DNA of 26,507 nucleotides, taken from positions 1-26,507 of the forward strand of contig CAZFWT010000017.1 in assembly GCA_964522635.1 (NCBI GenBank). Direction: 5' to 3'. This document shows positions 14,415 to 23,040 of this stretch, one piece after another; within the stretch, counting starts at the first letter, position 1; the number at the start of each line of letters is the position of its first letter. This stretch comes from JACGMN01 sp964522635. GTDB taxonomy: Archaea; Halobacteriota; Syntropharchaeia; Alkanophagales; Methanospirareceae. A program made the translations under genes and the position numbers. The notes under the pieces were generated by a model, which worked only from the letters and a program-made list of their open reading frames with translations, was not told the DNA's origin and made no database searches.

Positions 14415-16334
14415 CTAGGTTCCCACTGTCGGCAACGTGAAGCAGACCGTGCAGCCTTTGCCAACTTCCGACTCTAGCCACATCCGCCCGCCGTGCACCT
14501 CGATGATCCGTTTCACGATCGCAAGCCCTGCACCCGACCCCTTGCTCTTCTTGTCCACCTTGTAGAAGAGCTGGAAGATCTTCTCGTGCTGGCTCTTATC
14601 CAGGCCGATACCGTTATCCTTCACAAAAAAGACCGGTTCGTTATCCTCTGTGCGATACCCGATCTCGATCTTCGGCTGCGGCTGGTCGCCCATGAACTTG
14701 ATGCTGTTCTCGATAAGGTTCACGAGCACCTCAACAATCCGCTGCCGGTCAACATGAACGCTGGGGAAGTCCTCAGCTACTGCTACTTCAAACCTGCCCC
14801 ATTTGAGTTGCTCCGTCAGTTGCACCAGGGCCGCGCGCACAAGGGCGTTAAACGGGACATCTTCGGGCAGATTCATGACACGACCGGTACGGGAGAGCTC
14901 CAGCGTGTCCTGTAAGAGTTGCGCCATCGAGGTTACAGCGTTCTCGATGAAGCGCAAATCGGCGACTACCTGCTCACGTTCACCCCGTTCCAGGTCTCTC
15001 AGGAGCAGATCGGTATATCCCCGCACAGTGATCAGCGGCGTCCGCAACTCATGGGAGATAGTATAGGCGAACCGCTCCATCTCCGCGGCCCGCTGCTCCA
15101 GCTCCTTGAGATATCGCTCGCGCTCCGCTTCCACCTGCTTCTGCTCCGTGATGTCGCGGATCGACTCGATCGCTCCGATCTTCTGCCCGCTGTGATCGTA
15201 GATGGGGCCCGCCTTTCCCCACAGGTGCACGCGTCTTCCCTTAATGACCGTATCTGCTTCCGCGATGACACTCTCGCCTTCCCGGCGGAAAAGAGCATAT
15301 GTCTCCTCAATCTCATCGGCTCGCCTGAGTACCAGATCGACCAAGGCCGGTCGCCGCGTGCCGTAAATGGGGACCGCGTATTCATAATCCACTTTACCCC
15401 TGAGCCCCTCGCTCGTCACGCCGGTCATCGCTTCAATCGCCCGGTTCCAGGCAATGACCCGCCCATCGAGATCGATGGCAAAGGTGGCATCGGGTAAGAA
15501 ATTGATGATGTCGCTCAGCCGGCGCTCGGAGTCCCTGAGTTCAACCGCCGTTTGCATCCGTGTCTCAATCTCCGCTCTGAGATCTTCGGTGATGTTCAAG
15601 ACCGACTCCTGTCGTGCCTGAATATCCGCATAGGCGTGCTGAAGCCGCTCCGTGGTCTCCTGCAATTCCCTCGTGCGTTCCTCAACCCGCGTCTCAAGCT
15701 GCTCGCGGAGGGTCCGCAGCTCGCGATTCTGCGCACCGAGTAGCGCGAGAGTAGCCGTCACTCGCTCAAGGAAGGCAACCGCGCGTTGAAATTGCTCCTT
15801 CGAGCCAGGCTGCAATTCGCGTGCCGCGGCCACGAGTTGATCGGGATCAGCGCCGATCCGTTCCGCAAACCGCCGCACCCGCTCTTCCGAGAGCTCGTGG
15901 ACCACCCGCTGGCCGATTCCCCAGGTCGCGACGTGGCGATCTCCGATGAAGATGGGCACCGCGCCGTCCAGAATCTCCTCAAAATTCTCGCAGGGCGCAA
16001 CAGCAGGCGAGCCCTTGGCGACCTGCCGGGCAATGCGCGCATCTGAGATCTCGCAGCGTCTCATACCGTCTGTGGTCGCACGAATGAGCTGACAGAACGT
16101 GCTGAATTGGCTCGGCTTGGTAATGGGGTTCCCCGTCTCGTCAAAGATCAGTGAAGCCACGCCATAGGATTCCGCGAACGTATCCTGCAACTGCTGTAGC
16201 AGCTTCACGTCTATCACGTCCGTCAGCTTCAACTCATCAGACACACCAGCCGGCGCGGATACTTCGAGCCGATTCTGCTGCTGCTCGTTCCCTCCCACCA
16301 CCGCTCCTCCTCCCGTCCCCGCTTTACGAATCAC
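14415..16334 (-). CDS. PocR-domain and PAS-domain sensor histidine kinase
   Basis: The 639-residue kinase starts with a PocR-type ligand domain (about 34-145: LTDVIDVKLLQQLQDTFAES, conserved Cys81, Cys94, Cys115), then a coiled coil (about 195-265), a PAS domain (272-395, ending SIRDITEQKQ), the phosphoacceptor helix with SHELRTP (His428) and a HATPase domain with VNLIENSIK, DNGIGL and GSGAGLAIVKRI. No membrane segment is seen, so it is cytoplasmic. PocR domains sense small organic ligands in some bacteria; the ligand here is unknown. The start appears to be GTG at 16334, two bases after the stop of the preceding gene and behind GGAG, so translation is probably coupled. No receiver is fused; the neighbouring lone receivers are the likely targets. 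Confidence 0.92.
   Translation of the reverse strand: MIRKAGTGGGAVVGGNEQQQNRLEVSAPAGVSDELKLTDVIDVKLLQQLQDTFAESYGVASLIFDETGNPITKPSQFSTFCQLIRATTDGMRRCEISDARIARQVAKGSPAVAPCENFEEILDGAVPIFIGDRHVATWGIGQRVVHELSEERVRRFAERIGADPDQLVAAARELQPGSKEQFQRAVAFLERVTATLALLGAQNRELRTLREQLETRVEERTRELQETTERLQHAYADIQARQESVLNITEDLRAEIETRMQTAVELRDSERRLSDIINFLPDATFAIDLDGRVIAWNRAIEAMTGVTSEGLRGKVDYEYAVPIYGTRRPALVDLVLRRADEIEETYALFRREGESVIAEADTVIKGRRVHLWGKAGPIYDHSGQKIGAIESIRDITEQKQVEAERERYLKELEQRAAEMERFAYTISHELRTPLITVRGYTDLLLRDLERGEREQVVADLRFIENAVTSMAQLLQDTLELSRTGRVMNLPEDVPFNALVRAALVQLTEQLKWGRFEVAVAEDFPSVHVDRQRIVEVLVNLIENSIKFMGDQPQPKIEIGYRTEDNEPVFFVKDNGIGLDKSQHEKIFQLFYKVDKKSKGSGAGLAIVKRIIEVHGGRMWLESEVGKGCTVCFTLPTVGT
14482..14534 (-). 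repeat. 53-bp segment identical to 13017-13069 (kinase G2 region), copy 2
   Basis: Second copy of the exact repeat, inside the ATP-binding end of the PocR kinase. Divergence resumes on both sides, so the identity marks a conversion tract or the best-conserved core of a young duplication. Confidence 0.85.
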
Positions 16335-16336
16335 GA

Positions 16337-18325
16337 TTACCGATCTCCGAGCTCATTCTTCACGCTTTTTTGTCGTTCCCCTTTGCTGAAATCGTGGCGC
16401 AGCGTATCGATCTCGTCCGGCGCCTTGTATTTCTTCGGCTCGCCCAGCCGCTCACTGAGCTCGTTGACCTCTTGCTTGAGTTCCACCATACGGTGCTCGC
16501 GCCCTACAAAGAGTTGATTGAGCCGCTCGATCTCTTGCAGACGCGCCTTTAAGGCCGCATCCGCCTGCTTTCGCTCGGTGATGTCGGCGAAGAAACCTAC
16601 GTTGCACTCTCTGCCATCAACCTCAATTGGGGTTGTATTGACATCCACATAAATGACGGTTCCGTCTTTTCGTAAGCAAGGTATAGAAGAGGTAAGCGAT
16701 TTTTCTCTTCGCGACTGTGCCTCGAACTCGGAAACAACCCATTCCAAATCTTCTTTTGGGTGAATGTCACTCACCCCCATGCGCTTCAATTCCTCTTCGG
16801 TATACCCTAACATCGTACATATCGTAGGATTCGCATACCTGAATTTCTTCGTCTCCGTATCCGCAACCAGTATCCCCTCGGCAGCTCCGTCAAATAGCGT
16901 TCTATATCTCACCTCGCTCTCCTGCAGCGCATCCGCCATTCGTTTGCGCTCGATGATTCTTCCCAATCGCTCGGCAAGAGCGTCGAGCAGACTTATCTCT
17001 TCCTTGAGAAAAGGCCCTTCATCGATTTGGGGTTTCTCTTCTAGGTAGCAGACGTCCAGCGTTCCAATTCGCTCACCACGCAGCGTGATAGAACTGCTTT
17101 GTTTCCAGGTGGTCTCCTGGAAGTTCTCGGTCTTGAATTCCTGATCATCAAGGGTAATTCTGGCGCAGGTGATTCCCGGATACCGCCAGGCAGGAGAGAT
17201 GAGATCAACGCTACTCTGAAGGATTTCATCCACCGAAATGCCAGGCTGTTCCACCAGTTTGGAAAGGCCGTAGAGGCAATTCAGTTCCTTGACACGCTCT
17301 TGCAGTGCTTCCTCCGCCTTCTTCCGTACTTCCTCCATCTCCATGCTGTGGAGAGCTAAGGCTATGTCACCAGCCACCTCTATCAAGAGCCCCTTCTCCT
17401 CCTCGACGAGAACGACAGCGGGTGCAAGCAATACGGCAAGCAGCCCGAACAACTTGCCCGCGTGTTCAACGCTGACGATTGCGGCTTCGTTGCCCCCGTG
17501 TTTATTGTTTAGTAAGCACCCTTCGCACTCTCGGGATCTATCTACGATCACAAACTTCTCTTTCTGGGCAAGGGCGTTTCTGATGCAGGGAGGATGGTCA
17601 CCACCCACCACATCGTTGCGGAAACGAGAGAGAGCTTCCCCGAAACCAGAACCTTTAACGGCGGCAAAGTTTTTCCCGTCGCTGAGGAATCCGAGCCACG
17701 CGCCATCGTAGCCCCGTGCATCGAGCAACATATCGCAGGCTTTCTGGAGCAGACTGTCTCTGTCCTTCTCCACTATAATCAACTGATTAACCGCTCGGAT
17801 AGCATTGAGGACGCTGTTTATGTGTTCGATGTACTCATGGGCCTTCTCCAGATCGAGCATCTTCTGCTCCAGCTTCTTCACCAAACGCTCGCTGTAGAGC
17901 TTGTATACCGCTCCCTCTTCTTTCACCGTTGGTTCTTTGGGCTTTATCTTATCTCCCTTCACATCGACAAGCACGCCGTGTACGATCTCTATAAACTTAT
18001 CAGGCTCCATAGGCTTGCGAATGAACAAGTCAGCCCCCAATTGTAAGGCGAAATCTTCATCCTTCTTGTTGGTATAGGTGGCCGTGTAGAAGACAAACGG
18101 GATCCCCTTCAGGTCCTCTTCTTTCTTCACCTCACGGCAAAGCTGAAAGCCGTCCATTACTGGCATGAGGATATCGGAGATGATCAGGTCAAAGCCTTGG
18201 GCGTGGAGTTTTTTCAGGGCTTCCGCACCATTAGCAGCCGCTACGACCTCGTAACCGCCCCCCTTCAGCAACATCTCTAAGAGGTACAGATTCTCGCTCT
18301 TATCGTCCACTATTAGGATTCTCAT
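16337..18325 (-). CDS. REC-GAF-GAF-PAS signalling protein without kinase domain
   Basis: The 662-residue protein begins with a receiver domain (1-120; phosphoacceptor Asp51 in LIISDILMPVMDG, Lys in FIRKPMEP), followed by a helical linker, two GAF-like domains (about 175-330 and 350-470), a PAS domain (about 480-595, ending ADITERKQAD) and a coiled-coil tail (LFVGREHRMVELKQEVNELSERLGEPKKY). There is no phosphoacceptor-His helix and no ATPase domain, so it cannot be a classical kinase. It may integrate phosphorylation with ligand or redox sensing and hand the result to a partner by contact. The ATG at 18325 follows GGATGAG. Its PAS part is AT-richer than the kinases around it. It lies between a lone receiver and the PocR kinase in the same operon. 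Confidence 0.9.
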   Translation of the reverse strand: MRILIVDDKSENLYLLEMLLKGGGYEVVAAANGAEALKKLHAQGFDLIISDILMPVMDGFQLCREVKKEEDLKGIPFVFYTATYTNKKDEDFALQLGADLFIRKPMEPDKFIEIVHGVLVDVKGDKIKPKEPTVKEEGAVYKLYSERLVKKLEQKMLDLEKAHEYIEHINSVLNAIRAVNQLIIVEKDRDSLLQKACDMLLDARGYDGAWLGFLSDGKNFAAVKGSGFGEALSRFRNDVVGGDHPPCIRNALAQKEKFVIVDRSRECEGCLLNNKHGGNEAAIVSVEHAGKLFGLLAVLLAPAVVLVEEEKGLLIEVAGDIALALHSMEMEEVRKKAEEALQERVKELNCLYGLSKLVEQPGISVDEILQSSVDLISPAWRYPGITCARITLDDQEFKTENFQETTWKQSSSITLRGERIGTLDVCYLEEKPQIDEGPFLKEEISLLDALAERLGRIIERKRMADALQESEVRYRTLFDGAAEGILVADTETKKFRYANPTICTMLGYTEEELKRMGVSDIHPKEDLEWVVSEFEAQSRREKSLTSSIPCLRKDGTVIYVDVNTTPIEVDGRECNVGFFADITERKQADAALKARLQEIERLNQLFVGREHRMVELKQEVNELSERLGEPKKYKAPDEIDTLRHDFSKGERQKSVKNELGDR

Positions 18326-18370
18326 TGTCCGCTCATCCGTCCCTTACCGATTGGTGAACCTTCCCCGTCT

Positions 18371-18730
18371 TCAGAAGTATTGCTCAATCTCCGCCATGAA
18401 CGTCTCCGGCTTGATAGGTTTCTCGATATAGCCGGTGCAGCCCGCTGCCAGTGCCTTCTCTCGGTCTCCGACCATGGCATATGAGGTCAGGGCAACAACG
18501 GGAATTTCGCCATCTATTTCCGACTGCCTTATCCGCCTTGTGGCCTCCAGGCCGTCTATGCCCGGGAGCTGGATGTCCATGATTACCAGGTCTGGCTTCT
18601 CCTTTACTGCGCGTTCTACACCTTCCTCGCCGCTCCATGCCTCGAGCACCTCATACCCCGCTCTGCTCAAAATAAAGCGGATGAGGTACCTATTGGCCTC
18701 ATTATCCTCCACTACCAAGATCTTTTTCAT
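18371..18730 (-). CDS. Single-domain response regulator (CheY/DivK-like)
   Basis: The 119-residue receiver has all active-site residues: acidic VVEDNEANR, Asp52 in LVIMDIQLPGIDG, Thr in VVALTSYAM and Lys in YIEKPIKP. The LVIMDIQLPGIDGLEATRRIR form resembles the DivK type of relay receivers. Its ATG overlaps the stop of the upstream kinase by four bases (ATGA), so the two are translationally coupled and very likely a cognate pair. It has no output domain. Confidence 0.95.
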   Translation of the reverse strand: MKKILVVEDNEANRYLIRFILSRAGYEVLEAWSGEEGVERAVKEKPDLVIMDIQLPGIDGLEATRRIRQSEIDGEIPVVALTSYAMVGDREKALAAGCTGYIEKPIKPETFMAEIEQYF

Positions 18731-20283
18731 CTGCTTGCTACCTTCTCATAGTTCAAAGGCACGGAGAACCTAAACTTACTCCCCTGCCCCCACTCGCTCT
18801 TAGCCGTGAGCTCACCGCCAAGGAGGTCAGCTATCTTTCTCGAGAGATAAAGACCGAGACCCGTGCCTTCGCGTATTTGCACGCCCTCGACGTGTATCCG
18901 GCTAAATGCCTTAAACAGTTGGTCCATATCCTCCTCTTTTATCCCGATGCCCGTGTCCTCGACAGATACCTCGACCATCCGGTCTTCTTTCACCACCTTG
19001 AGCGCTATCATCCCGTTATCGGTGAACTTTACCGCATTACTCACGAGATTCGTGATGATCTGTTTTGTCCTTCGCTCATCGCTCTTGATTATTAGCGTAT
19101 CGGGCATTGTGAGCGTCATCCCGAGGCCTTTATCTTCCAGAGCAAGGGCAAAAGAGTCTTTTACCCCCTGCACGAGGGTTGTGAGATCGAATTCCTCTAT
19201 AAGGAGTTCCACGCTGCCTGCTTCGATCTTGCTCACGTCAATGACGTCATTTATCAGCGCCAAGAGTTGGTTAGCGTTGTTTTTCACCATCGTAAGCTGC
19301 TTCCGTTGCTCCTCTGTTAGCTCGCCAGCCATACCCATCAAGATTATGCCCGTGAAGCCGATGATGGAATTGAGTGGCGTCCTCAGTTCATGGCTCATGC
19401 TGGCAATGAACATGGATTTGAGACGGTCGAGCTCTTTGAGCTTGAGGTTGGCCTCAGTTAAGTCTCTTGTTCGCTCTGCAACTCTCTGTTCCATCTCCGC
19501 GTACGCTTTTTTAAGCGCCATCTCAGCCTGCTTAAGTTCGGTGATGTCTTGCAACGTTTCTATGGCCCCAACGATATCCCCGTCGGGCCCACTTAATGGT
19601 GCTGCGGTGAAACGCAGCCATTTGCCCTGCCCGCCAATGGTGGGGAAGAATTTGAGAGCTTCGTACGCACCAGTAATTAACGGCGATTTTCTACTGTTAT
19701 CTCCATACAGTTCTTCAATTTCCCGTTCTGGCCGCGCATCAACGATAAAGTCGGCCATAACCGGTCTTTTCTCAGGATAAAAGGGAGTCCATTGCTTATC
19801 CGTTCCCGTTACTTCCTCCCGGTTTATAGTCGTGAGCGCTTCAAGAGCGGTGTTCCAGTGGGTGATTTTGTGCGCGCTGTCTATTACAAATGCCGGCGTG
19901 GGCGAACTATCGACGATTCGTGCCGTCTTTTCCATCGACTCCCGCAGCCTTCGCTCTTCTTCCGCTTTCGCACTAACAGACCCGACAACATATGCAACGG
20001 CCACAAAAATAGCCGCTCTTGCACCTTCATTTAGGGTAAGGGGAAGAGAAGAAAAGAGCGTTACCAGAATGTGAACCGCAGCGAGCCCAAGAGCAACGTA
20101 AACCGCCCGCTTATGAAACCATACGCCCGCCAAAAGGATAGGGATATAAAAGAAGTGCGTATAAATGATTGAGGTGTGGACGACAAACTCGGCATAGAAG
20201 GCCAGAGCAGTACAGGCCACGAGCGTTAAGAGCAGTACAAGCTCTTTATTCCCAGGTCCCTGGTGAAACTTATAGCTTCGCAT
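18727..20283 (-). CDS. Membrane PAS histidine kinase, first gene of the signalling operon
   Basis: The 518-residue kinase starts with a hydrophobic sensor region of about four membrane helices (residues 14-105). A PAS domain follows (about 118-250, ending LQDITELKQAE), then a coiled coil, a phosphoacceptor helix with SMSHELRTPLNSIIGF (His298) and a HATPase domain with ITNLVSNAVKF, DTGIGIKEEDM and GTGLGLYLSRKI. All catalytic motifs are intact. The kinase core belongs to a different subfamily (SHELRTPLN, LGLYLSRKI) from the three related kinases elsewhere in the window. A TATA element at 20327-20339 and GGGGGT before the ATG mark it as the start of the operon. Its cognate receiver overlaps its stop codon. 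Confidence 0.94.
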   Translation of the reverse strand: MRSYKFHQGPGNKELVLLLTLVACTALAFYAEFVVHTSIIYTHFFYIPILLAGVWFHKRAVYVALGLAAVHILVTLFSSLPLTLNEGARAAIFVAVAYVVGSVSAKAEEERRLRESMEKTARIVDSSPTPAFVIDSAHKITHWNTALEALTTINREEVTGTDKQWTPFYPEKRPVMADFIVDARPEREIEELYGDNSRKSPLITGAYEALKFFPTIGGQGKWLRFTAAPLSGPDGDIVGAIETLQDITELKQAEMALKKAYAEMEQRVAERTRDLTEANLKLKELDRLKSMFIASMSHELRTPLNSIIGFTGIILMGMAGELTEEQRKQLTMVKNNANQLLALINDVIDVSKIEAGSVELLIEEFDLTTLVQGVKDSFALALEDKGLGMTLTMPDTLIIKSDERRTKQIITNLVSNAVKFTDNGMIALKVVKEDRMVEVSVEDTGIGIKEEDMDQLFKAFSRIHVEGVQIREGTGLGLYLSRKIADLLGGELTAKSEWGQGSKFRFSVPLNYEKVASR

Positions 20284-20326
20284 GCGACCCCCTTCAAGCC
20301 ACCCTATTTGGGGACATGAACCGCAC

Positions 20327-20339
20327 TATTTATTTATAG
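20327..20339 (-). promoter_or_regulatory. Putative TATA box of the signalling operon
   Basis: Minus-strand CTATAAATAAATA lies about 45 bases before the kinase ATG at 20283. Transcription would start near 20308, giving a leader of about 25 bases that contains the ribosome site. It is the strongest TATA-like element upstream of the five tightly packed signalling genes. Confidence 0.55.
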
Positions 20340-20355
20340 GGTACTTTTTTGCTGT

Positions 20356-20541
20356 TTATAAACCTTTTGGATGCTGTTTCAACCCACCCGTGATAAACGT
20401 TGCAGTACCGCTCTTCATTATCTGGCGCTTAAACCGCTCATGCGATGCTTCAGAGGCGTACCGTACCAGAAGGGGGTTGAGCAGCGTTTCCCGCCCCGCG
20501 AGGTCAAGCGCATCCACGTACGTGTGCTCTTCCCCAAAAAG
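20356..20541 (-). pseudogene. Gene fragment: open minus-strand stretch of 61 codons with no start
   Basis: Between the kinase promoter and the KamA-like gene, one minus-strand frame stays open and reads like protein, from LFGEEHTYVDALDLAGRE through LLVRYASEASHERFKRQ to a Lys-rich end. Codons look like those of neighbouring real genes. It is bounded upstream by a TAA and has no usable start or ribosome site, so it appears to be the remnant C-terminus of a broken gene. I do not recognise the family; a transposase or other mobile-gene remnant is possible but unproven. Confidence 0.4.
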
Positions 20542-20784
20542 TTAATGACGGAATAGTGCCCCTATGCCGGTATATGCCCTACTTACTGAGTAACCTGAAA
20601 CGTTCACACGGCATGATCTATTGCCGGCAACAGCGGCTTAGAAAGACCGCTACCCGCCCTACAAACCTGGAACTAATCCATGACGATGTGACTGCAGAGG
20701 GTGTGGAGGGCGACGTTTGAGATGAGGCGAGCCTCCTGACCCTATAGCGGTAAAGGTGAAAGTGCGCTTTACCATGCATGAAGC
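20542..20784. other. Intergenic sequence downstream of the KamA-like gene
   Basis: Apart from a small hairpin near 20749-20773 I see no gene or clear site here. All frames are interrupted. The sequence may be further decay of the gene whose fragment lies at 20356-20541. Confidence 0.4.
20749..20773 (-). terminator. Hairpin after the KamA-like gene
   Basis: GGTAAAG at 20749-20755 and CTTTACC at 20767-20773 form a perfect 7-base stem with an 11-base loop, just beyond the stop of the KamA-like gene. There is no clear T-run, so a transcript-end or stability role is tentative. Confidence 0.35.
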
Positions 20785-22596
20785 TTAATAGTAGTACCAG
20801 ATGCTCCGGTAATCCTCCGGATCCTCGCCGCGAGCCTTTAACTTATCGAGATAGCTCCGAATCGTTACGTCCGTGTACAGATACGGGCTAACAGTCTCAA
20901 TGTTCTTCTCCCAGGGATGGAAGAGATACATGCGTCGCCCGTCGGGCTGTATCGCGATGAGCTCGTGGTCCTGCCAGGCGCGGAGATGGTTCTTGCCGAG
21001 GAACGGCACGTTAAAGACCGGCTCGTCACTGCGGAAGATGCCGGGCAGCAATCGAGCCTCCTCCTTTCGCTCCTGCAAAATACGCGCGACAGGAACGGCA
21101 TAATCCTCTATCTCGCCCTTACCTTTCATATTGAAGAGATAATAGGGATCAACGCCGATCTGCTTCATCGCGATCCGCAACGCCGCGGTCTCGAATCGAC
21201 GGCTGTTCGCAAAGGTGAAGACCTGCTGGTTGTAGACGTGCATGCCGATCATCTTGATGCGTTTTATCGCTTCCGCGGTTTCAGGTGTGACTTCATACGG
21301 ATGCTCGAAATGCGTAACCATGCAGAGTGTCTGCTTGCCCAGCTCATAATAGCTCTCAAAGATCTCACAGAGCTCCTCGGTGATCCGCTGGGGCACGGTG
21401 ATCGGGATACGCGTGGCGATCCGAATACTGTGCATATGAGGTATCTCTGAGAGCCGGCTCACGATGTACTCGACTAACGTGTCGTTCATCGCCAGTGGAT
21501 CGCCACCGGTTAAGAGCACATCCATCATACTCTCGTGCTCCGCGAACCACTCGATCGCCCTGTCGATGCGCTCCCTGGGCGCCAGCGCCGCGGGCATCAA
21601 CGGCGACGTGATCTCCCAGTTCCGCTGGCAGTAGACACAGATCTGCGGGCACGAATCGTACGGTTTGATGATCGCCACTGTGGGGTAACGACGTGTGACG
21701 AGCTCTATTGGTGAGGTGTCATGCTCGCGCATGAAGTCGAATGCGAGCGCGCGATCCTCTTTATGCGCAATCATATTCTCCACGTAGCTCAAAGGCGGGA
21801 AGACCTGCCGGCGGACGGCGTAATCGTAATCGCTCGGCTCGGGATCCATGAGGTGCACATAGTGCGGCGTAACGCCAAAGGGGACATCATTTTCAATAGC
21901 GAGCGCTATTGCCCGCTCCTGCACCGGGATGAGCGTAATGATCTTCTTTAGTATCTCAAAACCGTCAGAATTCTTGAATACATGACTGAACTGCCAGTGC
22001 CAGTCGTTCCAGTCGTCCTCAGTGGCGTCGAGCACCTCCAAGATCCGCCTCCTGTTCTCATTACGACGCGCAACAATCTCAGGCTCGAGGCCGCTGTGAT
22101 ACCGTACCAGATAGCTCCGCATTCGCTCGCCCATATGATCGAGGTAGTCAGAGCGCAGTAATGCCGCTTCGCGACCACGATGCCGGTTAAAATCCGGGAG
22201 CTCGACCCCTGCCATCAAGCATGAGGGGTACACATCAGCTTTTCCCTTGACCGCCTTGAAGAAGTGCATGAACTCGTCAACAAAGTCGTCAGCTACGTCC
22301 GCGTCACCGGTGACGGCAGCGGTCCAGACGAATTCCAGTGCAGACGTTTCTGATAGCCGCTCGTTGCGGGGCGATATGATATTCTTGAGGCAGCGGAGCG
22401 CGTCTTCCAAGATGATATATTCCCATGCGTCAAGGGTATCAACATCACGCCTATACGTCCACTCCAGTGCGTCAAGATAGCCGATCAGCTTCTCACGTGC
22501 GCTCTCAACCGACTCACTCTCCTTCAGAAGCGCATAAAGCTCGGGTGCGGCGTCCCAGCAATCGTCCCATCGAGATGTCACGGTGCCCAGCTCCAC
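20785..22596 (-). CDS. Long KamA-family radical SAM protein (lysine 2,3-aminomutase-like)
   Basis: The 603-residue protein carries the radical SAM motif C316-x3-C320-x2-C323 in YDSCPQICVYCQRN, the SAM-binding TGGDPL (363-368), RIATRIPITVPQRIT and the THFEHPYEVTPE segment characteristic of KamA. Residues about 195-315 (DWNDWHWQ..., GVTPHYVHLMDP) match the N-terminal part of true aminomutases. Lys535 in PFLGKNHL is the likely PLP lysine, but the usual glycine-rich loop around it is changed and an acidic residue seven before it is missing, so the substrate may not be lysine. About 190 extra helical residues precede the KamA core. The start appears to be GTG at 22596 without a strong ribosome site. 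No acetyltransferase (AblB) of the beta-lysine osmolyte pathway is next to it. Confidence 0.85.
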   Translation of the reverse strand: MELGTVTSRWDDCWDAAPELYALLKESESVESAREKLIGYLDALEWTYRRDVDTLDAWEYIILEDALRCLKNIISPRNERLSETSALEFVWTAAVTGDADVADDFVDEFMHFFKAVKGKADVYPSCLMAGVELPDFNRHRGREAALLRSDYLDHMGERMRSYLVRYHSGLEPEIVARRNENRRRILEVLDATEDDWNDWHWQFSHVFKNSDGFEILKKIITLIPVQERAIALAIENDVPFGVTPHYVHLMDPEPSDYDYAVRRQVFPPLSYVENMIAHKEDRALAFDFMREHDTSPIELVTRRYPTVAIIKPYDSCPQICVYCQRNWEITSPLMPAALAPRERIDRAIEWFAEHESMMDVLLTGGDPLAMNDTLVEYIVSRLSEIPHMHSIRIATRIPITVPQRITEELCEIFESYYELGKQTLCMVTHFEHPYEVTPETAEAIKRIKMIGMHVYNQQVFTFANSRRFETAALRIAMKQIGVDPYYLFNMKGKGEIEDYAVPVARILQERKEEARLLPGIFRSDEPVFNVPFLGKNHLRAWQDHELIAIQPDGRRMYLFHPWEKNIETVSPYLYTDVTIRSYLDKLKARGEDPEDYRSIWYYY

Positions 22597-22644
22597 TAAC
22601 AGGTAGATCCCAGGGCATGTTAAGGTTTGGACGTTTGCGCGTGG

Positions 22645-23040
22645 TCATTCAACCTCGGCAGCACACACGCTCAACGCACTCGCCTGCACCGCGGTCTGCG
22701 CCATCACGCTTGCAATCATGACTGCTTCAAAGATCTCCTGGTGCGAAGCACCCGCCTTCTGCGCTTCCCGCAAATGCACCTTCGTGCATGCCTCGCCGCG
22801 CACCGAGACGGCACAGGCAAACGCGATCAGCTCAGCCGTCTTCCGGTCTAGCGCCTTGGGTTCTCCGAGCAGGAAGTACGCGGTCAATACGGAAGGGATG
22901 AGAATATCCGGCCGCTCAGCCATGCCCCTGAGTATCGAGGGCACGAACCCTAACTGCTGCTCGACGACCGCAAAAATCTCCGCCACCGTCTGGTCAGGAT
23001 CTTTCAACAGCGCTTCTATCTTCTCTTCTAACGTCGCCAT
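22645..23040 (-). CDS. Carboxymuconolactone decarboxylase-family (AhpD-like fold) protein
   Basis: The 131-residue all-helical protein has the CMD core: LDRKTAELIAFACAVSVRGEACTKVHLREAQKAGASHQEIFEAVMIAS. AhpD enzymes have CxxCxxxH at this place; here the first Cys position is Gly and only Cys-x3-His remains, so the disulfide peroxidase-reductase chemistry is doubtful. The N-terminus (LEEKIEALLKDPDQTVAEIFAVVEQQLGFVPSILRGMAERP) is usual for archaeal members, many of unknown function. I prefer ATG at 23040; a GTG two codons upstream is possible. It lies 48 bases before the KamA-like gene on the same strand, so they may share a transcript. Confidence 0.85.
   Translation of the reverse strand: MATLEEKIEALLKDPDQTVAEIFAVVEQQLGFVPSILRGMAERPDILIPSVLTAYFLLGEPKALDRKTAELIAFACAVSVRGEACTKVHLREAQKAGASHQEIFEAVMIASVMAQTAVQASALSVCAAEVE

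Noticed and set aside
18863..19780. A 305-codon plus-strand frame opposite the membrane kinase
   Set aside because: Ser/Leu-rich antisense shadow of a gene with complete kinase motifs.
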